Notes: generated by a model not told the origin, from the letters alone. Positions 26,638-33,786 are shown, counted from the stretch's first letter. The stretch: DNA of 33,786 bases from Methanofastidiosum sp. (GCA_020854815.1 JAHKLW010000087.1:1-33786), one strand, 5' to 3'. Made by a program: numbers and translations.

Positions 26638-26647
26638 AGCTATATAT
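26638..26647 (+). promoter_or_regulatory. TATA box of the RecJ-like gene
   Basis: AGCTATATATATGG lies 20-27 bases upstream of the two possible ATGs (26664 and 26670), consistent with a leaderless start at either. Confidence 0.4.
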
Positions 26648-26663
26648 ATGGTATCTTTCAAAG

Positions 26664-28058
26664 ATGGTTATGGATTCTGGATTTGCTAGACTTCTAAATA
26701 ATGCAAAAGACAAAATACTTCAGTCCAAAGATTCTAAAATTAAAATTATTTCTCATATTGATGCAGATGGCATATCTTCAGCTGCGGTCTTATCTCTTGC
26801 TTTGGACAGGCTAAAGATTAATCACGACGTTCATTTTACTTCTCTTGATGGAATACCATCGTCTCACTTAGGAGATCTTACCCTATTCCTCGATATGGGA
26901 AGTGGGCAGATAGATTATCTAATGACCAAGTATGAAGACAAAGATATAATAATTCTAGACCACCACCAGGGAGAATATCCAGAAACACCTTTTATTGAAG
27001 TTAATCCAAATATATTTGGATATAGTGGTTCTGAAGAAATCAGCGGCTCAGGTCTAGCATATCTTTTGTCTTTAGAACTTGACAGAAAGAATAAGGACCT
27101 CTCATCAATTGCAATAGTTGGCGCAGTTGGAGATATGCAGGGTTCTTGGGGAGGGCTAAAAGGATTAAATCGGGACATTCTGCTTGATAGCATAGAATCA
27201 GGTTTGGTTAAAGCCGAAGAAGATTTACTTTTGTACGGGCGTTCGACAAGACCCATTTACAAATCACTACAATATTTCTCAGACCCTCCTATACCAGGTG
27301 TAACAGGGAGTGATTCAAATGCAATGGCGCTTCTAAATAGCTTGGAAATACCATGTTACGAAGGTGACTGGAGGACTGTATCAGATATGACTTGTGATGA
27401 GAAGCGGAAACTTGCAACAGAGATCATAAGAAAGACAATAACTGCAGTTCCTCAAGAATATGTTTCGTTTATTCCCCAGATGATTATGGGCGAATCTTAT
27501 TCACTCATTAAAGAAGAAGAAAGAAGCCCTTTAAGAGATGCTTCAGAGTTTGCAACATGCCTAAATGCCTGTGGCAAGAATGGTAGGCCTGAGGTGGGCT
27601 ATTATGTGTGCAAGGGTAACAGAGGCATATACTACGATATATTGTTAGGATTACTTAGAAAGCATAGAAAGAATATCGCAAGAAGCATGAGTCTTGTTGA
27701 GAGTCGAGGGGTAGTCATGAAGGAGAAGTTCCAGTACTTTGATGGAAGCGGTATAAATGATACCATAGTTGGTACCGTTGCGAGCTTAGTTCTTGGAAAT
27801 CGTGATACAGATCCTTTTCTGCCGATAGTTGCTTATACAACGCTACCGAATGACCCAAATGTTTATAAAATCTCTGCACGCTGCTCAAGATTGTTGGTGC
27901 TTAAAGGTTTAAATTTGGGAAAAGAAATAAAGAAAAGTGCAGAATTAGTAGGCGGTAAAGGAGGGGGTCATCCCCCGGCATGCGGTGCCTTTGTTCCGAT
28001 CGAAAGACTGACAGAATTTTTGCACATATTTGAAGAGAATATAGCAACTTGTATTTAG
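26664..28058 (+). CDS. RecJ-like DHH-family single-strand exonuclease/phosphoesterase
   Basis: The 464-residue protein has the DHH superfamily layout of archaeal RecJ-like proteins, including the GINS-associated nuclease. Metal-binding motifs are SHIDADG (His31, Asp33, Asp35), FLDMGSG (Asp77) and ILDHHQG (Asp99, His100, His101). The C-terminal DHHA1 domain has GGKGGGHPPACGAF, the nucleic-acid-binding glycine-rich motif. All catalytic residues are present, so an active 5'-3' exonuclease or phosphoesterase is likely. Archaeal genomes usually carry more than one such paralogue, so a role at the replication fork cannot be separated from RNA or repair roles. Two ATGs (26664, 26670) are possible. 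It precedes the PEPCK-like gene by nine bases. Confidence 0.87.
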   Translation: MVMDSGFARLLNNAKDKILQSKDSKIKIISHIDADGISSAAVLSLALDRLKINHDVHFTSLDGIPSSHLGDLTLFLDMGSGQIDYLMTKYEDKDIIILDHHQGEYPETPFIEVNPNIFGYSGSEEISGSGLAYLLSLELDRKNKDLSSIAIVGAVGDMQGSWGGLKGLNRDILLDSIESGLVKAEEDLLLYGRSTRPIYKSLQYFSDPPIPGVTGSDSNAMALLNSLEIPCYEGDWRTVSDMTCDEKRKLATEIIRKTITAVPQEYVSFIPQMIMGESYSLIKEEERSPLRDASEFATCLNACGKNGRPEVGYYVCKGNRGIYYDILLGLLRKHRKNIARSMSLVESRGVVMKEKFQYFDGSGINDTIVGTVASLVLGNRDTDPFLPIVAYTTLPNDPNVYKISARCSRLLVLKGLNLGKEIKKSAELVGGKGGGHPPACGAFVPIERLTEFLHIFEENIATCI

Positions 28059-28067
28059 AGTGTTTTT

Positions 28068-29855
28068 ATGAGTATTATTAATGTTTCTGATTATCTTAGA
28101 ATTCCAGAAGATAGGATTTATTTGAATCCTTCTGATGAGTTTTATATTAATTATCTAAAACCATACTATGTGGTTACAAATGACGGGCAGTATCTTTTTG
28201 CCTCAACCTTGAAAGGAAGAATGCCTGATAAAGTCTATTATATGATGCCAAAAGGGTACAAACTTGGAGCCGGACAAAAAGGGTTTGACATTGATGCAGG
28301 AAAAGCTATTTTTAAAGTAATCATGGACTATCTAATGGAGAAACCTCAACTTATTGTTGCAGATGGCATTCAGGGAGAAAATGGATATGAGGTAGGTATA
28401 AGGTCAATTGTAAGTGTGGCAAATCCACACAGTGCATATATCTCGTGGATGGGGAAGATGATGGTATTCCCTCCAAAAGACGGGATCAAGCCAAGCTGCT
28501 ACAACTTCATAGTGCCTGAAAAGCTTCCAGAACAATATGTTACTCGAATAAAGAAAGTCTGGCCCGGGTACAATGAGAAAGAACCTCTTTCTCTTTATGA
28601 TTTTACCGAGATGAAAAACGATGTTAGATGTGTTTTAAATCTTGGGATAGATTATTTTGGCGGCGCCTTCAAAAAGCCCAATCTAACTATGGTGTGGAAC
28701 AGGGGCGAATCAGATGGGATGATTTCATTTCATGCGGGACTTTCTGAAAGTTCTGTCATAATAGGACTCAGCGGTACAGGAAAAACTACATTGACTGTTG
28801 GCCCTAATCTCGAACAGGATGATGCTATTTTAGGAAAAGTTATTTCTAAAAATGGAAAAATTGTTGATATAAAGCTAGTTGGACTTGAAGCTGCAAGTTT
28901 TGCAAAATCAGAAGGATTGTCTGAAAAAAGTCCAGAATACCCTGGTTTGATGAAATCAAAAGACAGGAAACATATTGTTCTGGCGATGAATATTGACTGT
29001 GAAGGCGTTGAATACCTTAAGAGGAATATAAATGATTACAATGTAGAAATCCCCGAGGCAACTGGCGAAGTAGGCTCATTACTTACCAAGAGCTATGAAA
29101 AGAGCAGAACAACTAATGGCCGATTCATTTTCCTTTTCAGTGACTTGAACGCTTATTGGGGTAAAAAGGACAAGTACCTTAGAAATTTTATTTTGAGCTT
29201 TAAGAGATACGATATATTCAATCCCCTAATTAGGGTGACCGATCCACTTATGGCTGTTGCATTTGACAGTGCTTGTGAGAGCATAATTACTTCTGCCATT
29301 TCAGGTAAGATCCCTGGAACTAGGGTAAGATCTTATTCAGCAACTGATTTTATGGCGAGAGAACAAGCCGAACAGGCAGTTTTGAAAAAGAAAGTTTTTA
29401 ATGACATGGGACTTGGACAAAATGGAAAAATAAACTTTTTGATCGTCAATACCGGTTTTGTTGGTGAGTTTGATCTAGAAGGAAAATCAATCGGAGGAGA
29501 AAAGATTACCGTCTCAGACTCAAAGACACTTCTGAAACTTGCCACAAACAATCTTATTAAGAACTGGATAAAAGATCCAGTTTATGGTTACCTTTTACCC
29601 TCGCCCAAAGAGCTAAGTGAAGTTCACGGTATGAAAAACTTTGGTGAAAGATTCAATCCTCTCAATTATTACTCGCCTCATGATTATTTAGAATTTGTTA
29701 AGATCGACATAAAGGAAAGAAAGGATTTCCTATACAAGATTTTTTCATCGCAAAGTGAATTTAATTATTTAGAAGATGTTATTAATGTCTGGGATGAGAT
29801 TAGGTTACCTTCGCCTAAAGAAATCAGAAAGTTCTACGATACACATTATTTGTGA
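28068..29855 (+). CDS. divergent ATP-type phosphoenolpyruvate carboxykinase-like protein
   Basis: The 595-residue protein is longer than classical PckA (about 540) and distant from it, but key elements align. Arg51 in GRMPDK matches the substrate-binding GRSPKDK arginine. DYFGGAFKK (Lys202/203) matches the YxGExKK metal lysine region. His222 in SFHAG corresponds to the metal histidine. The P-loop is GLSGTGKTT (233-241), and Asp251-Asp252 match the metal aspartate pair after it. A later GTRVR may supply the nucleotide-binding arginine. If active it would interconvert oxaloacetate and PEP with ATP/ADP, feeding gluconeogenesis. The spacing after the P-loop and the lack of the usual GDDEHGW motif set it apart (possibly the DUF4914-type group). 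It probably shares a transcript with the RecJ-like gene. Confidence 0.72.
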   Translation: MSIINVSDYLRIPEDRIYLNPSDEFYINYLKPYYVVTNDGQYLFASTLKGRMPDKVYYMMPKGYKLGAGQKGFDIDAGKAIFKVIMDYLMEKPQLIVADGIQGENGYEVGIRSIVSVANPHSAYISWMGKMMVFPPKDGIKPSCYNFIVPEKLPEQYVTRIKKVWPGYNEKEPLSLYDFTEMKNDVRCVLNLGIDYFGGAFKKPNLTMVWNRGESDGMISFHAGLSESSVIIGLSGTGKTTLTVGPNLEQDDAILGKVISKNGKIVDIKLVGLEAASFAKSEGLSEKSPEYPGLMKSKDRKHIVLAMNIDCEGVEYLKRNINDYNVEIPEATGEVGSLLTKSYEKSRTTNGRFIFLFSDLNAYWGKKDKYLRNFILSFKRYDIFNPLIRVTDPLMAVAFDSACESIITSAISGKIPGTRVRSYSATDFMAREQAEQAVLKKKVFNDMGLGQNGKINFLIVNTGFVGEFDLEGKSIGGEKITVSDSKTLLKLATNNLIKNWIKDPVYGYLLPSPKELSEVHGMKNFGERFNPLNYYSPHDYLEFVKIDIKERKDFLYKIFSSQSEFNYLEDVINVWDEIRLPSPKEIRKFYDTHYL

Positions 29856-29867
29856 ATACCGAAAAGC

Positions 29868-29875
29868 TTTAAAAT
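29868..29875 (+). promoter_or_regulatory. TATA box of tRNA-Tyr
   Basis: TTTAAAAT is centred about 26 bp upstream of the first base of the tRNA, directly after the PEPCK-like gene. Confidence 0.5.
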
Positions 29876-29897
29876 AAGGTGATTTAACTTCATGTAG

Positions 29898-29972
29898 CCC
29901 GGCGTGGCCTAGTCTGGTTAGGGCAGTGGACTGTAGATCCACGGACCGCTGGTTCAAATCCGGCCGCCGGGA
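29898..29972 (+). tRNA. tRNA-Tyr (GTA)
   Basis: The cloverleaf folds completely. The acceptor stem CCCGGCG/CGCCGGG is seven pairs (29898-29904 with 29965-29971), the D stem is GCCT/GGGC, the anticodon stem GTGGA/TCCAC encloses CTGTAGA, and the anticodon GTA is at 29933-29935. The variable loop is five bases; the T stem GCTGG/CCGGC encloses TTCAAAT. The C1-G72 pair and A73 discriminator are the archaeal/eukaryotic tyrosine identity elements. CCA is not encoded. No intron is present. Confidence 0.97.
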
Positions 29973-29976
29973 CTCG

Positions 29977-29981
29977 TTTTT
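29977..29981 (+). terminator. oligo-T terminator after tRNA-Tyr
   Basis: A T5 run starts five bases after the tRNA; a second, longer T-run follows at about 30006-30011. Confidence 0.4.
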
Positions 29982-29987
29982 AACTAG

Positions 29988-30006
29988 AAATCCGGGCCCC
30001 CGCACT
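29988..30006 (+). repeat. imperfect copy of the tRNA-Tyr 3' end
   Basis: AAATCCGG at 29988-29995 repeats 29956-29963 of the tRNA T-loop/T-stem, and 15 of 19 positions match through to 29974/30006. It could be an att-like remnant or the tail of a lost second tRNA. The GC-rich patch stands out in AT-rich surroundings. Confidence 0.35.
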
Positions 30007-30085
30007 TTTTTCTTCAAACTAACACAAGTAATAAAAGCAAGTTATGAATATTTATAGTGATTGCTAAAAATTATGGGGGGATAAT

Positions 30086-30370
30086 ATAACAGACGTTATA
30101 GATATTGGAAAAGATGCAGAAGAGATATTGGAATTTCTTTATGCAAAAAAATTAAAGGAAGGAAGTTTTGTTATAGATACTAGAGAACTGTCTCGTATTC
30201 TAAAATGGGACATTGGCAAAGTAAATAATGCCATCCACTATAACCTTGGAAAAAACATTATTGTATGTAAAGAAGTTAAAGGCGAGATCAAGGGATACTT
30301 AAATTATTACATCTCAGATATAACTCCCGAAGGAATAAAATGGATAAAGTATACAAGAAAATTTGAGTGA
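30086..30370 (+). CDS. small winged-helix protein, probable non-canonical start
   Basis: The product is a winged-helix DNA-binding-like protein of about 80-94 residues: FVIDTRELSRILKWDIGKVNNAIHYNL looks like helices 2 and 3, followed by a wing and a closing SDITPEGIKWIKYTRKFE. The first standard start (TTG, 30128) would cut into the first helix, AEEILEFLYAKKLKE. The frame is open and protein-like back to 30068, and an SD-like GGGGGGAT (30075-30082) lies just before an ATA at 30086. A TATA element (AATATTTATA, about 30046-30055) predicts transcription from about 30075. So ATA at 30086 (94 residues) seems the likeliest start, with TTG 30128 as fallback. The stop overlaps the next gene. Target unknown. 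Confidence 0.55.
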   Translation: MTDVIDIGKDAEEILEFLYAKKLKEGSFVIDTRELSRILKWDIGKVNNAIHYNLGKNIIVCKEVKGEIKGYLNYYISDITPEGIKWIKYTRKFE

Positions 30371-31244
30371 CATTAATTCGTGGCCAATGAGCGTGATAGA
30401 AATGATTGAGAAAATTGATTGGGAATCTGCAATAAATGTTCGTCGATCTGTAAGAAGTTATGAAATGCGTGAAGTTGATAAAGAAATTATGGACAAACTT
30501 AAGAATTTTGTATTAAATATGGAAGTTCCATTCAAACATGATGTCAAAATACATTTTTTCAAAGCGGACCCAGATAGGAGATTATATAACAACATTAAAT
30601 ATACCCCTAAAAATGGTATGGCTTTTATAGCAACTACCGACATACCATCAATCTCTGCTGCAGGTTTTGTTGGTGAAATGGCAATTCTATATGCAACGCA
30701 CTTGAAACTTGCCACTAGTTGGTTTGGCCATTATTCACTTGAAGAATTGGAGAGAATTATGCCCGATATTAAAAGTAACTCATCATTGCCAAAACCAAAA
30801 TGGGGTTATGGAAAGGGCGTAGTTCAAGGTAAACGTGCGATTTGTATATCGCCTCTTGGATACTGGAAAAAAGAAGGTCTTAGATTGATGGACAGGACAA
30901 CAGAGTCATTTATGAGTTACAAAAGAAAACCTGTCAGTGCTTTTTTAGAAAATGGAATAACTGAAGATTCACTTCCCCCAGATATTCTTTATGCTTTTGA
31001 CCTTGCTAGGAAAGCCCCATCGGGAGCCAATAGTCAGCACTGGCGGTTTAATGTTTCATCTGATTTTAAAATAATTTCAATATCAATGCCTATTGGATAC
31101 AAACACATCAAGTGGGAGCATCCTGATGTTGATATCGGTATATGTGCTTGCCATTTCTGTCTTGGCCTTATAATGAAAAATATAGCTTGTAAAGTTTCTA
31201 TAAATGAAAAACAGGATCGTGCAGTGTGGAACTTTAGAATTTAA
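30363..31244 (+). CDS. nitroreductase-family flavoprotein (TM nitroreductase-like)
   Basis: The 293-residue protein starts with the nitroreductase hallmark NVRRSVRSYEMREVD, followed by helices and ICISPLGYW, then a second nitroreductase-like half with DLARKAPSGANSQHWRFNV and DIGICACHFCLGLIM. This layout fits the putative TM nitroreductase family (PF14512), in which one chain carries two related halves. Members bind FMN and reduce nitro or other electrophilic compounds with NAD(P)H; the physiological substrate is unknown. The start is uncertain: TTG 30363 overlaps the winged-helix gene by eight bases, ATG 30387 is internal, and ATG 30402 has CGTGAT four bases upstream. Close coupling suggests the winged-helix protein may regulate it. 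Confidence 0.78.
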   Translation: MSDINSWPMSVIEMIEKIDWESAINVRRSVRSYEMREVDKEIMDKLKNFVLNMEVPFKHDVKIHFFKADPDRRLYNNIKYTPKNGMAFIATTDIPSISAAGFVGEMAILYATHLKLATSWFGHYSLEELERIMPDIKSNSSLPKPKWGYGKGVVQGKRAICISPLGYWKKEGLRLMDRTTESFMSYKRKPVSAFLENGITEDSLPPDILYAFDLARKAPSGANSQHWRFNVSSDFKIISISMPIGYKHIKWEHPDVDIGICACHFCLGLIMKNIACKVSINEKQDRAVWNFRI

Positions 31245-31356
31245 TTTTTATTTTGCGATTTTTTCAATGTACATGAATATACTTATAAATTATCTCACAA
31301 CCGTATCAATATTAAAGAAATATCTGCAGATACTTAAAAGTTGATTAGGTATATCC

Positions 31357-32022
31357 ATGGATAAATTATTAAATTCTAAAAAAGAGGAATATCTAAATAA
31401 TATTTCAGAAATATACAGAAAAATCTTTGAAAATTCTTTTGATGCTATTCTTTTGGTAGATGATAAATCTAGATTTGTTGACGCTAATTTGAGTGCTTTT
31501 AATCTTTTAGGTTATACCAAATCAGAACTAATAAATATGGGGGTGGAGGATCTTACTCCTAAAGAATATATTGAACATGGAAAAAAATTGCGTGAAGAGT
31601 TTCTAGAAAAGGGTAATCAAAAAGGAGAGTATATCCTCTTAAAAAAAGATAAAGAAGAAATAAATGTTGAATATCGTGGATTTGCTAATATAGTGCCAGG
31701 ATTGCATCTCTTTATTATTAAGGATACTAATAGCAAGAAGTTAAATAAAGTATTGAAAGATAGAGAAAAGACACTTCAAGGAATATTTACTGCAAGTCCA
31801 GTTGGAATTAACCTGATTCAGAACAGGAAGTTCATCTGGAGTAACGAAATGATGAGTCAAATAACGGGATACCCGTTAAACGAGATTATAGACAAAAACA
31901 CTAAATTCCTATATATATCGGATGAAGATTATGAAAAAGCAGGATACGATTACAACAAAAAACTAGCCGAAGGTAAGTGGCAGAAGTTGAAACAAGATGG
32001 AGACGAAAAGATGGGAAAATAA
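31357..32022 (+). CDS. PAS sensor protein, N-terminal part before a frameshift
   Basis: This frame holds one complete PAS domain (residues about 12-130: FENSFDAILLVDDKSRFVDA, LLGYTKSELINMG) and most of a second (about 140-210: FTASPVGINLIQN, SQITGYPLNEIID). It then runs into 14 residues unlike a PAS domain and stops at 32022. The missing second half of PAS2 continues in another frame as AEVETRWRRKDGKIIDIHKK from 31980. Joining the frames after the TGG at 31978-31980 with a -1 shift, for example by restoring one G, gives an uninterrupted sensor of about 590 residues ending at 33140. The ATG at 31357 has AGGT six bases upstream and TTATAAAT at 31283-31290. Either a real pseudogene or a one-base sequencing/assembly loss. 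Confidence 0.75.
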   Translation: MDKLLNSKKEEYLNNISEIYRKIFENSFDAILLVDDKSRFVDANLSAFNLLGYTKSELINMGVEDLTPKEYIEHGKKLREEFLEKGNQKGEYILLKKDKEEINVEYRGFANIVPGLHLFIIKDTNSKKLNKVLKDREKTLQGIFTASPVGINLIQNRKFIWSNEMMSQITGYPLNEIIDKNTKFLYISDEDYEKAGYDYNKKLAEGKWQKLKQDGDEKMGK

Positions 32023-33140
32023 TAGACATCCATAAAAAAATGAGTCTAGTGGATCCAACTGAACCAAGTAAAGGATATATAACCTCGGTAATGGATATAA
32101 CAGATCGTAAAAAAATTGAAGAGAATTTAATTAGTGCAAAAAAACAGCTTGAAGAAATAATAGAATTTTTACCCGATCCAACATTTATTATTGACAAGAA
32201 TAAAAAAGTTATAGCATGGAATCATGCGATGGAAGAAATGACGGGCATTGATAAAGAAGATATTTTAGGAAAGGATCATGAATGTGCCGCCGTACCATTT
32301 TATGGGAAAAGAAGGGCACATCTTGTCGATTTACTATTTGAAGGCAATGATGAAATAGGATCTAAATATAATTTTGTTAACAAAAAAGGCAGATCATTGT
32401 ATGTTGAGGTTTTTACTCCTGCCCTTTACAATAATAAAGGTGCTTATGTGTGGGCGGCTGCATCTCCCTTACTTGATCAAAAAGGAAATATAGTTGGGGC
32501 AATTGAATCTATCAGAGATATAAGTGGATTTAAAGATACAGAAAAAAGAATAGTAGAAAGTGAGAAAACTCTAAGGAGCATCCTTACAGCTGCCCCAGTA
32601 GGAATAAAATTAGTTCAAAATCGAGAGATTATTTGGTGTAATCCTAGTATGCTTGAAATGACAGGGTACAATCTTGAAGAATTAATTAATAAAAATCTAA
32701 AATTTTTGTATCCTAATGAAGAAGAGTATACTAAAGTTGGGCATATGTTATATGATAAATGGCTCGATGAAGAGTATAGAGAAATTGAAACTTTCTGGAA
32801 AAAAAATAATGGAGAATTAATAAACTGCCACATAAGAGTTAGCCCTATTGATCCTTCAGACTTCAGCAAAGGTCTGATTGAGATTATTACAGATACTACT
32901 GAGAAAAAAAAGGCCCAAAAACAACTTGATGAGAATCTAGAATATTTTGCCCATCTTGTAGACCATATAAGAAATCCCCTAACGGTACTCAGTGGAGTTA
33001 TAATGGTAGAAGTTGATAACGAGAAGACTAAGGGGAGAGTCCAAAAACAAGTTGATCATATCGAGGAAATCCTTGAACATTTGGACCACGGTTGGATTGA
33101 TACAGAAGAAACTAGAAAATTCTTGAAAAAATATATGTAA
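31977..33140 (+). CDS. PAS sensor protein, C-terminal part with DHp-like domain
   Basis: From a GTG at 31977, which may be only the in-frame codon nearest the break, the frame continues PAS2. It then adds PAS3 (EIIEFLPDPTFIIDKNKKVI, GRSLYVEVFTPALYN, PLLDQKGNIVGAIESIRDIS) and PAS4 (SILTAAPVGIKLVQNREIIW, MTGYNLEELIN, ITDTTEKKKAQ). The end is a short histidine-kinase dimerisation-like helix pair with FAHLVDHIRNPLTVLSG, where the histidine of DHIRNPL occupies the phospho-acceptor H-box position. No ATP-binding (HATPase) domain follows, so it cannot phosphorylate itself alone; such truncated sensors are common in methanogens. PAS2 and PAS4 are similar to each other across their length, indicating internal duplication. 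Signal unknown. Confidence 0.75.
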   Translation: MAEVETRWRRKDGKIIDIHKKMSLVDPTEPSKGYITSVMDITDRKKIEENLISAKKQLEEIIEFLPDPTFIIDKNKKVIAWNHAMEEMTGIDKEDILGKDHECAAVPFYGKRRAHLVDLLFEGNDEIGSKYNFVNKKGRSLYVEVFTPALYNNKGAYVWAAASPLLDQKGNIVGAIESIRDISGFKDTEKRIVESEKTLRSILTAAPVGIKLVQNREIIWCNPSMLEMTGYNLEELINKNLKFLYPNEEEYTKVGHMLYDKWLDEEYREIETFWKKNNGELINCHIRVSPIDPSDFSKGLIEIITDTTEKKKAQKQLDENLEYFAHLVDHIRNPLTVLSGVIMVEVDNEKTKGRVQKQVDHIEEILEHLDHGWIDTEETRKFLKKYM

Positions 33141-33169
33141 TAGAATCTTTATAAAAAAAGAAGAAAAAG

Positions 33170-33642
33170 GTGATCAATATTCTAGATGAATCCTGTAACT
33201 ACAATGAATCTTTTAGTAAAAAAAAAGTGAAAGATTTTCTTCTTACAAATTTAAAAAGAAACTGCGAAGAATTTGAAAGCCTTGTTGAAGATATTGATAT
33301 TGAAGAAGATTTAGAACTAAAAGAAAAAATTAACAATATTTCAAATAAATGCCATGAACTATCAATGATGTCTCTAAATATTCTTGGTGAAAAAATCGAA
33401 GAAATAATGTTTGAAGATATAGAAAGTTGTGCCATGGGCCTCTCTGAAATAAGAAACTGGATAAAATCATTTATAAAAAACAAAGCATTAAAATCAGAAT
33501 TAAATGAGATATCTCTTTTTTTGATAGTTTAGAAGAAATAGCGGACAGGATAAAATTTATTGATTCTATTCAACAGAAATCTCTTGATTCGCAAAAAACT
33601 TTCATAGAGGCCGTTAAGAAAAGACGAGATAAGATGAAATAA
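33170..33642 (+). pseudogene. helical protein of unknown function, frame broken at a T7 run
   Basis: The first frame encodes 120 residues rich in Glu/Lys/Ile that look like long helices (FESLVEDIDIEEDLELKEKI, GLSEIRNWIKSFIKNKALK) and stops at 33532. Directly after the T-run at 33516-33522 the -1 frame is protein-like for 39 more codons (DSLEEIADRIKFIDSIQQKS, ending RRDKMK at 33642). A -1 shift at TTTTTTTG joins them into one helical protein of about 157 residues. Loss of one T (sequencing or real) or ribosomal slippage could explain it. The GTG start at 33170 lies inside GGTGATC, itself a perfect SD; an ATT at 33179 is an alternative. It is 29 bases after the PAS gene. No family recognised. 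Confidence 0.5.
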
Positions 33643-33646
33643 ATGA

Positions 33647-33786
33647 TTAGTTAATCTTTTTTATTTCTGCATTATTCTCAAAAATTAGTTTACCGGAATT
33701 GTAACTTTTATAGTGTGCTATATAACTGAATGCAAAAGAATTATTCTCTGGATAAGTTGGCGATATTCCGACATTTCCTTTGGAGA
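33647..33786 (-). CDS. 3' end of a minus-strand gene (partial)
   Basis: The reverse strand has an open frame entering from the right edge and ending in TAA at 33647-33649. It encodes about 45 residues, including VGISPTYPENNSFAFSYIAH and a C-terminal LIFENNAEIKKIN. I do not recognise the family. The composition (aromatic and polar, beta-like) is protein-like, and the frame ends only four bases from the end of the convergent broken gene, which supports both gene ends. Confidence 0.4.
   Translation of the reverse strand, partial: SKGNVGISPTYPENNSFAFSYIAHYKSYNSGKLIFENNAEIKKIN

Noticed and set aside
29805-30017. Minus-strand open frame across tRNA-Tyr
   Set aside because: The translation is of the tRNA itself and its flanks; the cloverleaf on the plus strand is unambiguous.
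1-33786. CRISPR arrays, rRNA genes, prophage genes or complete insertion sequences
   Set aside because: No regularly spaced repeats, rRNA-like GC-rich tracts or phage structural genes were seen; only the possible transposase start at the left edge hints at a mobile element.

Overview
The window is AT-rich archaeal DNA, most probably from a methanogen. Four things point to Archaea: TATA boxes about 26 bp upstream of leaderless starts, GGTGAT-type Shine-Dalgarno (SD) sites, archaeal housekeeping genes (SRP54, Gar1) and a tRNA-Tyr with the archaeal C1-G72 pair. Two things point to methanogenesis: a complete five-gene cluster for the methyl-coenzyme M reductase cofactor F430 (cfbA-E-D-C-B), and a RamA-type activator of corrinoid methyltransferases. 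Together with a GlcD-like/HdrD-like pair this fits a methyl-reducing methanogen, for example a Methanofastidiosa-like lineage. That assignment is inference; no mcr or methyltransferase gene lies in the window.

Layout: 1-66 is the 5' end of a minus-strand, possibly transposase, gene. 323-5198 is the F430 operon. It meets ffh/SRP54 tail to tail, followed on the minus strand by a membrane-anchored winged-helix regulator, a lone Lrp/AsnC ligand-binding domain and a YdjM-like membrane protein. A palindromic TATA box at 8708-8717 appears to drive the last of these and a divergent secreted protein. 13727 down to 9238 is an overlapping minus-strand operon: a RamA-like activase, a helicase-associated/WYL protein and a divergent DegT-fold PLP enzyme. 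Facing away from it, 14055-16772 encodes a GlcD-like flavoprotein and an HdrD-like iron-sulfur protein with two CCG domains; their codon use suggests high expression.

16830-24778 is mixed: a small unknown protein, a cystathionine gamma-synthase/lyase family enzyme, Gar1, a large surface protein with two glycoside-hydrolase-like barrels, an MFS transporter with an M20 carbamoylase-type hydrolase, and an AEC transporter. 24877-29972 holds uvrC, a RecJ-like DHH nuclease, a divergent ATP-type PEP carboxykinase and tRNA-Tyr(GTA).

Downstream of the tRNA (29973-33786) the genes are irregular. There is a small winged-helix gene with an apparently non-canonical start, a nitroreductase, a multi-PAS sensor split by a -1 frameshift, a helical protein whose frame breaks at a T7 run, and the 3' end of a minus-strand gene. 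An imperfect copy of the tRNA 3' end lies just beyond the tRNA. These lesions could be real decay, mobile-region wear or assembly indels; the sequence alone does not decide.

Working together: the cfb operon makes F430 for methane formation, RamA would keep a corrinoid methyl carrier in the Co(I) state, and the HdrD-like/GlcD-like pair may handle heterodisulfide or a related electron-transfer step. I see no CRISPR array, rRNA gene or complete insertion sequence.
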